The notes under the pieces are model-generated. The model saw only the letters and a list, made by a program, of their open reading frames with translations, did not search any database and was not told where the DNA came from. This document shows, in pieces, positions 45,372 through 53,540 of a stretch of DNA of 64,000 nucleotides (its first letter is position 1; every line of letters begins with the position of its first letter). This DNA comes from JAEXOD01 sp043805435. Lineage in GTDB: Bacteria > Bacteroidota > Ignavibacteria > Ignavibacteriales > Melioribacteraceae. The position numbers were made by a program, and so were the translations under genes. The DNA lies in the NCBI GenBank assembly GCA_043805435.1, contig JAZDHY010000032.1, forward strand, positions 1 to 64,000, in the 5' to 3' direction.

Positions 45372-45821
45372 TTATTTTACTTCCTCTCTTATCCATGCAT
45401 CTTTAAAAGCAGGAATTTTCCATAATTGGTCTCTAACTATTTGAGCTTCTTCTTTTGTAGTGTAAGGACTAAGTTGAACAACAAATAAATATTTTGACTC
45501 ATCAAATTGCACAGACATATTATTATAGATTTTATTTTGATTTTCTTTAATAAACTTATCTGCCTTTGCTTTTGTTGTATAAGCACCTAATTGTACATAA
45601 TATAAATTTTGGACAGAATTTTCTTCGCTAATAACTACGGTATTTTTAGGCTCTTCAATTTCTGCTTCGTTAACTTTTGGCGGGTTTTCTGTTTCATCAT
45701 CAAAAACGTATACTTCTTCTTTTTTTTGCTCTTTTTTTTCGGTCGTTTGTTCTGTATCTTTACTTCCGGAACAACCAGCCACTAACGAAACAAACACAAA
45801 TAATAATAAATATTTTTTCAT
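45372..45821 (-). CDS. SPOR-domain lipoprotein
   Basis: A 149-aa lipoprotein: signal with lipobox LVAGC (residue 17), a charged Glu/Lys linker, and a C-terminal SPOR domain (LYYVQLGAYTTKAKADKFI and LFVVQLSPYTTKEEAQIV) that binds denuded septal peptidoglycan. AGAAGGA precedes the ATG. Likely located at the outer membrane, near division or remodelling sites. Confidence 0.88.
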   Translation of the reverse strand: MKKYLLLFVFVSLVAGCSGSKDTEQTTEKKEQKKEEVYVFDDETENPPKVNEAEIEEPKNTVVISEENSVQNLYYVQLGAYTTKAKADKFIKENQNKIYNNMSVQFDESKYLFVVQLSPYTTKEEAQIVRDQLWKIPAFKDAWIREEVK

Positions 45822-45849
45822 AGTTCCTTCTGTTAATTTTAAAATAAAA

Positions 45850-45873
45850 AAGGGACGAAAATATCCGTCCCTT
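45850..45873 (-). terminator. Terminator of the FadL-like gene
   Basis: Stem AAGGGACG/CGTCCCTT (8 bp, 8-nt loop); on the minus strand it is followed by TTTTTATTTT. It begins 23 bases past the porin stop codon and is the strongest terminator in the window. Confidence 0.88.
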
Positions 45874-45896
45874 AAATATAAATAAATAATAATATA

Positions 45897-47153
45897 TTAC
45901 AAAGAGTAACTAAAATTAATTCCAACTAAATGAGCAACAGGTTTGTATGTTCCGTTAAAAAATCCGGCAGCTGTAACACCCGGGACAGTATAAACAGCAG
46001 AGTTTGTAATTTCACGTTCAGGGAAATATAAGAACAAATAAGAAAAATCAACTCCAAAATTTGGTGTAAATTTATAACCTAAACCAATATTAAAACCAAT
46101 TCTATCCGCATCTGTTAAAGTCGGTTCAACTAATTCGTCTTTTACCGGATTTTTATCATAAAATATTCCACCGCGTAAAGCTACAGTAGGATTCATTAAA
46201 TATTCACATCCAATACGTGCAATAAAACAATTTTCATAGTCTCTTACTGCAGTAGATTTTGTTGCTCCATTATACAAAGGAGTTTTAAATGTAACTTCTA
46301 ATTTATCATAACTTTCCCAACCAACATACTGAAAATCACCAACAAAAGTTAAATTTTCGGTTGGCATAAAAGCTAAACCTAAAACAATATTTTGTGGGGT
46401 TGTTAAAGGAGCTGTTATATCGCCATGAGGCAAAGTATAAGGTCCATAAGTTGCAGGAGAAGTTTCTGCCGTACCTTCAAAATCAAATTTATTTTGACTT
46501 CTATAGTCTAAACCAACTGAAAATTCTTTAGCAGGTTTCCATAACAAACCAACGTTAAAACCCCAAGATGTTCCGTTACCTTCTAAAGTTGTTACACCAT
46601 CTACCCCTGTAGTTACCGGAATATTTTTTTTAATTGTTACATTTCCATACGCAAATGTAACACCTGCACCAACTGAAAATTGCTCATTAATTTTATAAGC
46701 AAACACAGGAGAAAAGAAAAATGTCTGGATTTCGGTATCAACAGCTAAATATCTTCCTGCCCATTTTTCATCTTCCCATTGCGTACCTAGTCCATAAGGA
46801 TTATTAACACTTAAACCAATTGCCATTTTATCGGATAATTGATGTGTAAAATAAACATTAAAAGGAGTATAAATCTTAGCTTTCAATTTATATTCAGCTG
46901 TACTTGGTGTAGGTCCGGTAAATGTTGCCGAAGGTGCAATTAAAGAAACACCAACTGAAAATTGAGTCCCGCTTAATTGTGTAATTCCTGCAGGATTATA
47001 AAAAGCTGCAGACGGATCATTAGCTAATCCTGTAAAAGCTCCACCCATTGCCATGGCTCTTGCTCCGCATTCATTAATCTGAAAACCACTTGCAAAACTG
47101 ATTGTTGTAAATACAAAAAAAGTAAACACAGTAAAAAGTAATAACTTTCGCAT
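45897..47153 (-). CDS. FadL/OmpP1-family outer-membrane transporter
   Basis: A 418-aa beta-barrel for hydrophobic compounds. It has a signal peptide ending in ISFASGFQINE, where G-F-Q-x-N-E starts the mature protein as in FadL. The hatch segment is ARAMAMGGAFTGLANDPSAAFYNPAG, followed by alternating strands and a C-terminal aromatic-rich strand (GINFSYSL). GGAGG lies before the ATG. A monocistronic unit with its own promoter-like element and terminator. Confidence 0.92.
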   Translation of the reverse strand: MRKLLLFTVFTFFVFTTISFASGFQINECGARAMAMGGAFTGLANDPSAAFYNPAGITQLSGTQFSVGVSLIAPSATFTGPTPSTAEYKLKAKIYTPFNVYFTHQLSDKMAIGLSVNNPYGLGTQWEDEKWAGRYLAVDTEIQTFFFSPVFAYKINEQFSVGAGVTFAYGNVTIKKNIPVTTGVDGVTTLEGNGTSWGFNVGLLWKPAKEFSVGLDYRSQNKFDFEGTAETSPATYGPYTLPHGDITAPLTTPQNIVLGLAFMPTENLTFVGDFQYVGWESYDKLEVTFKTPLYNGATKSTAVRDYENCFIARIGCEYLMNPTVALRGGIFYDKNPVKDELVEPTLTDADRIGFNIGLGYKFTPNFGVDFSYLFLYFPEREITNSAVYTVPGVTAAGFFNGTYKPVAHLVGINFSYSL

Positions 47154-47184
47154 TATTCCTCCATAATTATTAATTATTGAATGC

Positions 47185-47216
47185 CAAATATCTAATTTAT
47201 TTTGAATAAAAACAAA
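47185..47216 (-). promoter_or_regulatory. Putative promoter of the FadL-like gene
   Basis: Minus strand: TTTG (47213-47216), 20 bases, then GATATTTG (47185-47192), one mismatch from TANNTTTG. About 30 bases before the ATG, leaving room for the GGAGG ribosome-binding site. Confidence 0.35.
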
Positions 47217-47306
47217 TTTAATTCATTATTATCTTTAAAAAATTGCATTTATTTGTAATTTTTTAGTAAAATACTCCCTTTTTTACTCAAAATATTATTT
47301 TTTTTA

Positions 47307-49652
47307 TTATTTTAGTTCCACTACTGTTATACCTTCACCGCCATGTTCAATACTTGCATAATAATATTTATTAACCCCATGATGCTGCTTTAATATTTCC
47401 CACACTATTTTTTTTAGAACTCCCGTTCCTTTACCATGAAGTATTTCAACTCTGTTGGTTCCGGTGCTATAACTATCATCCAAAAATTTAATAACCTTAA
47501 ATTCAATTTCATTACCTCTTTCACCCCGTATATCTAATGTAAGATTTTGATAATTAACGCTAATTTTAGATATTTTACTCACTTCTTTTTTTTGTTCTTT
47601 TTTGGAAACAGGTTCAATTTCGGAAAATTTAACTTTTAATTTCATACTCCCGGAAGTAATAATAGCACTTTTTTCATCTAAGATTGTTTCTATTGTGCCA
47701 AAAGTAGAAGTGTTTTTTATTTTAACTAAGTCATTTACAACATAACTAACTATCTCTTCTTTATTGCCGACATTTTCATTTTTAAACGATTTGGCGTTCA
47801 ACTTTAATTTTTCAACTTTTTGTTTTTCTTGTTTAACAATATCTTTATTTGCACCGGCTTCTTTTATGTTTTTAATTGTCAATTCAATCTGCCTGTTTAC
47901 ACCGGATAGATACAAGTCTGCCTTTTGTTTTGCCTGGTTTATTATTTCTTTTTTTTCTTTGTCTATTTTATCAAGATTATTTTGATATAAGCTTGTTAAA
48001 CCGGAAAGTCTTGCATTTTCCAGTTCTGTAATTTTTAACTTATCATTTAATTTTTTGGTCTTATTTTCAAGTTCAATTAAAAATGTTTCTACTTTTGTTT
48101 TATCATCATCAATAGATTCTTTTGCTTCTGCAATAAAAGATTTGGAAAAACCTATTCTTTCTGCCACTTCAAAAGCATAAGAAGAACCCGGGACCCCTTG
48201 TCTGAACAAATACGTAGGAGCAAGATTTTCGGAGTCGTATTCCATCGAAGCATTTTGAAAACCTTCCAAATCATTTGCCAATATTTTAAGTTTCCCAAGA
48301 TGTGTAGTAGCAAGTGTTTTTGTCGAACTATTTTTTAGTCGCTGTAATATAGTTGCAGCAATTGCCCCGCCTTCTTCGGGATCGGTTCCTGTACCTATTT
48401 CATCTAAAAGAACTAATGTTTTGTCATCGGCAAAATCTAAAATCTTTTTGTAATTTGCCAAATGCGAACTAAATGTACTTAAATCGGTTTCTATTGACTG
48501 TTCATCTCCAATATCAATAATCATATTTTCAAAAAAATGAAGATTTGAATCAACATGTATAGGTACATGGAACCCGGATAAAACCAATAGCTCCAATAAC
48601 CCCACTGTTTTTAAAACAACAGTTTTTCCGCCTGCATTAGGACCTGTAATAAGAGTAATAATATTTTTATCAATTTTAAAATTTAATGGTATTGTTTTAT
48701 TTTTACCATATTTTTTTAATAAAATGGGATGACGAGCATCAATAAAAAACAAGGGTTTATCATTAAATATCGTTGGAAAACAACCGTCTATATCTATAGA
48801 ATACCTTGCTTTGGCAAAAATAGTATCAATTTTTGAAATAATATAAAGAGTGTTTTTTAGCTCAAGACTAACTTCGCCAATTTTTTTTGTTAAATTTGAT
48901 AGAATCTGATCAATTTCACGTTTTTCTGCAAACGAAAGTGATAAAATATCATTATTAAGATCAAGAGTTTCAGCCGGTTCTATATAAACTGTTTGACCAC
49001 TAGCCGATTCAGAATGGATAAAACCTTTTACATGTCTTTTGTGTTCAGCTTTAATAGGTAAAACAATTCTGCCTTCACTTATTGTCATATATTCTTCTTG
49101 AACATATGACGATTCGCTTAATTGTTTTAATATTTTGTTAACAACTCGTTGTAATCTATCATTTTTTTCTCTAATCTCGTTTCGTATTTCACGCAATTTT
49201 GGACTTGCATGGTCACTAATTTCTTTATTTTCATTAAAAATACTTCTAATAGATTGCTCAAGTACTTTATTAAAATAAAGGAGTCCGGTAAAATTTTTGT
49301 TAATATTCTCAGCATCCGGTTTTGATTTAAGAAAAGAAACTAAATTTCTTGAAATTTCAAGTAAATTTAAGATATCCAAAACCTGATTAATATTAAGCCT
49401 AACTCCTTCAATTTTAGATCTGACAATTGCATCGGTTAAATTTGGCAAATAATTTATTGGCGGAATATCGTTATGGATTAATATTTCCTTAGCTTCAGTT
49501 ACATAAGAGCCTTCTAATTGGGCTAAAGAAGCATTTTTTAAAGGTAAAGAATTAAGTAATAATTCCTTACCGTTTTCGGTATAAACAAATTTTAGATTGT
49601 ATTCAAGGACTTTAACAAACTCTAATTTGTTTAAGATTAATTGTTCTATCAT
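47307..49652 (-). CDS. mutS2: Endonuclease MutS2
   Basis: 781 aa. MutS2 acts on recombination intermediates and, in Bacillus, in ribosome quality control. MutS core and ATPase: TGPNAGGKTVVLKT (Walker A), LLDEIGTGTDPEEGGA (Walker B) and ATTHLGKLK. A long coiled coil (about 500-630) and a C-terminal Smr domain (LDIRGERGNE and LHGKGTGVL) follow. It has no mismatch-recognition N-domain. It lies 8 bases after the CvpA gene. Confidence 0.95.
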   Translation of the reverse strand: MIEQLILNKLEFVKVLEYNLKFVYTENGKELLLNSLPLKNASLAQLEGSYVTEAKEILIHNDIPPINYLPNLTDAIVRSKIEGVRLNINQVLDILNLLEISRNLVSFLKSKPDAENINKNFTGLLYFNKVLEQSIRSIFNENKEISDHASPKLREIRNEIREKNDRLQRVVNKILKQLSESSYVQEEYMTISEGRIVLPIKAEHKRHVKGFIHSESASGQTVYIEPAETLDLNNDILSLSFAEKREIDQILSNLTKKIGEVSLELKNTLYIISKIDTIFAKARYSIDIDGCFPTIFNDKPLFFIDARHPILLKKYGKNKTIPLNFKIDKNIITLITGPNAGGKTVVLKTVGLLELLVLSGFHVPIHVDSNLHFFENMIIDIGDEQSIETDLSTFSSHLANYKKILDFADDKTLVLLDEIGTGTDPEEGGAIAATILQRLKNSSTKTLATTHLGKLKILANDLEGFQNASMEYDSENLAPTYLFRQGVPGSSYAFEVAERIGFSKSFIAEAKESIDDDKTKVETFLIELENKTKKLNDKLKITELENARLSGLTSLYQNNLDKIDKEKKEIINQAKQKADLYLSGVNRQIELTIKNIKEAGANKDIVKQEKQKVEKLKLNAKSFKNENVGNKEEIVSYVVNDLVKIKNTSTFGTIETILDEKSAIITSGSMKLKVKFSEIEPVSKKEQKKEVSKISKISVNYQNLTLDIRGERGNEIEFKVIKFLDDSYSTGTNRVEILHGKGTGVLKKIVWEILKQHHGVNKYYYASIEHGGEGITVVELK

Positions 49653-49660
49653 AAGTTGAT

Positions 49661-50194
49661 TTATTTTTCGGATGAATTGGAATTGTTGTTATATTGAATA
49701 AATTTTTGAATGAAATTTTGTGCTCCCGAACTGTCACCAAATAAAAAACTAATAGTTGATGGAACCACAAGATACACTTTTTGATACATAAATGAAGAAT
49801 CTTTATCTTTTTTGTTTGGAAAATTAAAAATCTTTAATAATACAAAAACTGCGCTAATAAAAAAAATCAACTGCAAAATACCGGCAACACCGCCGAGCAT
49901 TTGATTTAATAATTTATTAACTTTATCTAAAGGATGTATTATACGCTTTAATACCGAAAATAATAAAACAGTTAATAAAAATAAAATTATACCGGCAAAA
50001 ATATCGGCTAAATTTTTCTCATCATTAAATATCGGTAAAAGAAATCCACCAACAATACCTGAAAATCTATAAGCAATATATATTCCTACAAATAGACCAA
50101 TCAGTCCAATTATTTTTCTAATCAGCCCATCTTTAAAGCCTAATATAAAACCAATGGCAATTATTACTAAAATTATAATGTCAAGGTAGTTCAA
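49661..50194 (-). CDS. CvpA-family membrane protein
   Basis: 177 aa with four hydrophobic segments: NYLDIIILVIIAIGFILGFKDGLIRKI, then GIYIAYRFSG, a third and a fourth. The K/R-D-G-L-x-R-K turn is typical of CvpA. The family is linked to colicin V export and envelope stress; mechanism unclear. Start TTG 50194, 2 bases after the yqeY stop, with AGG upstream. Co-transcribed with mutS2, a frequent neighbour. Confidence 0.85.
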   Translation of the reverse strand: MNYLDIIILVIIAIGFILGFKDGLIRKIIGLIGLFVGIYIAYRFSGIVGGFLLPIFNDEKNLADIFAGIILFLLTVLLFSVLKRIIHPLDKVNKLLNQMLGGVAGILQLIFFISAVFVLLKIFNFPNKKDKDSSFMYQKVYLVVPSTISFLFGDSSGAQNFIQKFIQYNNNSNSSEK

Positions 50195-50196
50195 TT

Positions 50197-50643
50197 CTAG
50201 CCTAATAATTTATCGATGATGGATTTAATTACTTTTCCGTCAGCCCTTCCTTTAAATGTTTTAGATGCAAGCTGCATCAATTTTGGGAAATCCGACTTTG
50301 TTACTGCATTTATTTCTGCGGCTAATTTTTTAATTTCATCAGTAAGTTCTTCTTCATTTAATTGTTTTGGAAGATAAGTGAGAATAATATTTAATTCCAA
50401 CTTTTCTTTTTCGGCTAAATCGGGTCTGTTTCCTTTTTCAAATTGCTCAATTGATTCTTTTCTTTTTTTAGCAACAGAATTTAATAAAGCAAGTTCATCA
50501 TCACTTGACATTGCTGTTTTTGCACCGCTTTTTTCATATTCTAAAATTAAGGCTCGTATTGAACGAATTGTTTCAAGTCGTAGTTTATCACCGGATTTCA
50601 TAGCCTGTTTAAGGTCTTCGCTGATTGTTTCTTTTAAGCTCAT
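50197..50643 (-). CDS. yqeY: GatB/YqeY-domain protein
   Basis: 148 aa from ATG 50643 (GGAG 5 bases upstream); a frame beginning at 50673 adds a non-conserved hydrophobic leader. Typical features: MSLKETISEDLKQAMKSGDKLRLETIRSIRALI, FEKGNRPDLAEKEKLEL and YLPKQLNEEEL, with a GKADGKxI-like end. It resembles the tRNA-binding tail of GatB; exact function unknown. Confidence 0.9.
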   Translation of the reverse strand: MSLKETISEDLKQAMKSGDKLRLETIRSIRALILEYEKSGAKTAMSSDDELALLNSVAKKRKESIEQFEKGNRPDLAEKEKLELNIILTYLPKQLNEEELTDEIKKLAAEINAVTKSDFPKLMQLASKTFKGRADGKVIKSIIDKLLG

Positions 50644-50694
50644 AATAACTCCAAATAATAAGAAAATAAACATTTCCTTAATTATAATAAAAAT

Positions 50695-51108
50695 CTAAGG
50701 TTTTAATATTGTTGAATAATTTATCCTTCTGGCATCTGCCATACGCAATTGCTGTTGTATATCTGTTACTAATCCCATATCCGAATTTTTATCAATACGC
50801 AGCGAAACAATAACATTTGGCATCAGAACACGTTTGTTATGCATCAAATTTTGAATGTCATGCATTTTTACAACTGCATCGTTTATTTGAATTTGTCTAT
50901 CTTTACCAACCCATAGATACGTAACCAATCGTTTATTTTCAATTTTTTCAATTGCTTCAGCTTCGGGTAGTTTAAAATTAACCAATATGTTAAATTCTCG
51001 TAAAGTAGTTGTAACCATAAAGAACAATAACAATATAAATATAATATCAGATAATGATGCTGTTGGAATTTCTGATGTTAATTTAGCTCTTTTTTTTATA
51101 AATTTCAT
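50695..51108 (-). CDS. ExbD/TolR-family protein (second copy)
   Basis: 137 aa with one N-terminal transmembrane helix (TASLSDIIFILLLFFMVTTTL), whose Asp is the proton-path residue of ExbD/TolR, and a periplasmic domain. It lies 15 bases after the other exbD-like gene, so the motor probably has two different ExbD-type subunits. Confidence 0.88.
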   Translation of the reverse strand: MKFIKKRAKLTSEIPTASLSDIIFILLLFFMVTTTLREFNILVNFKLPEAEAIEKIENKRLVTYLWVGKDRQIQINDAVVKMHDIQNLMHNKRVLMPNVIVSLRIDKNSDMGLVTDIQQQLRMADARRINYSTILKP

Positions 51109-51123
51109 TAATAATATCTCAAA

Positions 51124-51663
51124 TCATTTTTTTATTTGTTCCGGTTCGGCAATTGAAATAATTATTGGAATTTCTTCTTTAATATCACTTTGTTCTTTTT
51201 TATTCAATTGGTAAACTTTTTTACCATATTTATTTTTTGAATAAGTCTGCCTTACATCAAAATAAGCACCTTTTACCTGGTCCAAAGTTTGTATATACAA
51301 GTTGTAATTTGTATTCCTATCAGTCTTTACAGAAACAACTATTTTTTTACTTTTGGGCAGTCCAATCTTAGAACTAATTTTTTCAATTAACCTTGTTTTA
51401 ATTTGAGGTAAAGAAATAATCTCTTGATTAAATAAAATATTTCCATTTTGATTAATTAATATTGCAGCTAATCTGTCTTTAGAAAAAGGGACCGTTTGTT
51501 CTTCTTCTTTTGGATTATATTCGGGCAAAGTTAATCCAATCCCCGTATCAACGTCAATTACAGTTGAAACTAAAAAAAATAACAATAACAAAAATGAAAT
51601 ATCCGACATTGACGTAGTTGGTATTTCAGCACTTGCAGTTCTTCTATTTTTAATTTTTACCAT
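51124..51663 (-). CDS. ExbD/TolR-family protein (first copy)
   Basis: 179 aa: a basic N-terminus (MVKIKNRRTASAEIPTTSMS) and a transmembrane helix DISFLLLLFFLVSTVID with the functional Asp. The periplasmic domain is longer than usual and has a Lys/Glu-rich tail ending in IISIAEPEQIKK. It lies 14 bases after the MotA/TolQ/ExbB gene. No TonB or TolA-like partner is nearby. Confidence 0.9.
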   Translation of the reverse strand: MVKIKNRRTASAEIPTTSMSDISFLLLLFFLVSTVIDVDTGIGLTLPEYNPKEEEQTVPFSKDRLAAILINQNGNILFNQEIISLPQIKTRLIEKISSKIGLPKSKKIVVSVKTDRNTNYNLYIQTLDQVKGAYFDVRQTYSKNKYGKKVYQLNKKEQSDIKEEIPIIISIAEPEQIKK

Positions 51664-51677
51664 TTGTAATACAGTAC

Positions 51678-52367
51678 TTATGGCTTTTTATTAATTGTAT
51701 ATAACGCATCAATCAATTCAATAGAACTTTCTTCCATATCTACTACAATTTTATCAATTCTTGATATAAAATAATTGTAAAAAACTTGTAATATCATTGC
51801 AACAACTAATCCAAACAATGTTGTAAGCAAAGCAACAGAAATTCCTGTTGCAACAATTGACGGTGAAATTTGTGCAGCTTCTGCAATTGCATCAAAAGCT
51901 TCAATCATTCCTTGAACAGTTCCGGTAAAGCCCAATAAAGGAGCCAGACTAATAAATGTTGTAATCCAAATTAGACCTCTTTCTAAAAATGACATTTCAA
52001 TTGAACCGTAAGCCATAATAGCTTTTTCGGCGGCATCAATTCCTTCGTTGGCACGTAATAAACCGGCATGAAAGACGGAAGCTATTGAACCGCGTGTATT
52101 TTGACATACCATAATTGCTTTATCAACACCACCGCTCTCTAAAGCTGCTTTAACTTCAATAATAAATCTTTTTGCATTAATATTTGCCCGCGATAATGTC
52201 CAAAATCTTTCAAAACAAAATCCCAGCCCAATTACTAAACAAAATAAAATAGGCCACATAAAAAAACCGCCGGCAATAAACTTTTGCTGTAAAACGGTCA
52301 AAACACCGGTTTCTTCAATTTGAGTAAATAAATAAACAAATACCCCAAAAATCACTTTATATGTCAT
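51678..52367 (-). CDS. MotA/TolQ/ExbB proton-channel protein
   Basis: 229 aa from ATG 52367, where GGA sits 7 bases upstream (a TTG at 52379 is also in frame). It has three hydrophobic segments, the last two containing ERGLIWITTFISLAPLLGFTGTVQGMIEAF and ISVALLTTLFGLVVAMILQVFYNYF, matching the conserved TolQ/ExbB core. With the two ExbD-like proteins it forms a proton-driven motor energising an outer-membrane process. Confidence 0.9.
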   Translation of the reverse strand: MTYKVIFGVFVYLFTQIEETGVLTVLQQKFIAGGFFMWPILFCLVIGLGFCFERFWTLSRANINAKRFIIEVKAALESGGVDKAIMVCQNTRGSIASVFHAGLLRANEGIDAAEKAIMAYGSIEMSFLERGLIWITTFISLAPLLGFTGTVQGMIEAFDAIAEAAQISPSIVATGISVALLTTLFGLVVAMILQVFYNYFISRIDKIVVDMEESSIELIDALYTINKKP

Positions 52368-52421
52368 AAAAGTATCCAAAATCTATAAAAAAAATCATAC
52401 AATTAATTAAGCGCAAAAAAA

Positions 52422-53459
52422 TTATTTTGTTTTTACTTTAAACGAAAATTGCGCACCTATTGGAAAATGGTCGCTATATCCTGCCAAATAAGATTTACCT
52501 CCAAAAGTAGGGATTGGCGAATCTTTATATTTGCCCTCTTTAGTAATCATATATTCAGGTTTAATAACTTCAAAAGAATTGTCAACATAATCAAGTCCTT
52601 TTCCATCAACTAATGTCTGCGATATAATCATCTGATCAAGCATATTCCAATTTTGCCTATACAAAAATGTACCAAGGTTATTAGCTTTAACATCCCATGC
52701 AAGATTAAACAAATCGTTTTTACCGCATTCGGTTTGTTTAACATATTGTTTAGCTTTTAATACATCAGCAATTGATTTATTAATAGGCTCATCATTAAAA
52801 TCACCAATTATAACAATATTTTTTACTGATTTTTTATTAATCACTTCAATATCATTAAACAGTGTATTTGCAGCATCCATTCTAAAAACTTCCGATTGGT
52901 CTTCTCCGCCCCTGCGTGAAGGCCAGTGATTTACATATACATACAAATCATTATCTTTTACCTTACCAATAATTTGAAGATGAATGCGTAAAATGTATCT
53001 TGTATCAAATTTTTCTTTGGAAAATACAACTTTTAGCGGAACCAATTCCTTAAACTCAAATAACGAATCATTATAAAACAATGCATTATCAATTCCTCTT
53101 TCATCAAGACTTTCGACATGCACAATTTGAAAATGTTTATTTGATTTTTTTTCAATTGTATTTTTCAGGTCATCCAATACATTTTTGTTTTCAACCTCAA
53201 CTAAGCCTAAAATATCCGGCCCTGTATTATTATTCATACCATTAATTACTTTGGCCAAGTTTTCAAGTTTAATTTGATATTTACTTGAATCCCATTTTTT
53301 TTCACTTTCAGGTAAAAATTCCTGATCGTCCTTCAGCGGATCATCGTAAATATCAAAAAGATTTTGAACATTCCACGATGCTAAATAAAAATTTTGTTTA
53401 TTTTGGGCAAAAATTGTGGCGCAAAGCACAAGAGTTAAAAAAACTAATTTTTTTAACAT
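52422..53459 (-). CDS. Secreted endonuclease/exonuclease/phosphatase-family protein
   Basis: 345 aa: signal peptide MLKKLVFLTLVLCATIFAQ, then LASWNVQNLFDIYDDP, ILGLVEVENKNVL, VNHWPSRRGGEDQSEVFRM, IIGDFNDEP and YSDHFPIGAQFSF. These are the metal and catalytic residues of the EEP fold (N, E, H, D-N, D-H). Probably an extracellular or periplasmic nuclease; a phosphodiesterase on other substrates is possible. Transcribed away from polA. Confidence 0.87.
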   Translation of the reverse strand: MLKKLVFLTLVLCATIFAQNKQNFYLASWNVQNLFDIYDDPLKDDQEFLPESEKKWDSSKYQIKLENLAKVINGMNNNTGPDILGLVEVENKNVLDDLKNTIEKKSNKHFQIVHVESLDERGIDNALFYNDSLFEFKELVPLKVVFSKEKFDTRYILRIHLQIIGKVKDNDLYVYVNHWPSRRGGEDQSEVFRMDAANTLFNDIEVINKKSVKNIVIIGDFNDEPINKSIADVLKAKQYVKQTECGKNDLFNLAWDVKANNLGTFLYRQNWNMLDQMIISQTLVDGKGLDYVDNSFEVIKPEYMITKEGKYKDSPIPTFGGKSYLAGYSDHFPIGAQFSFKVKTK

Positions 53460-53540
53460 AAGTTTTCCTTATATTTTTATTTATAAAATTACTAAAAAGT
53501 TAATAATTATAAAACACAATAATTTATAATTCGGTTATTT

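Noticed and set aside
16621..53459. Many plus-strand open frames opposite the minus-strand genes
   Set aside because: They are low-complexity shadows of well-supported genes, lack ribosome-binding sites and resemble no protein family.
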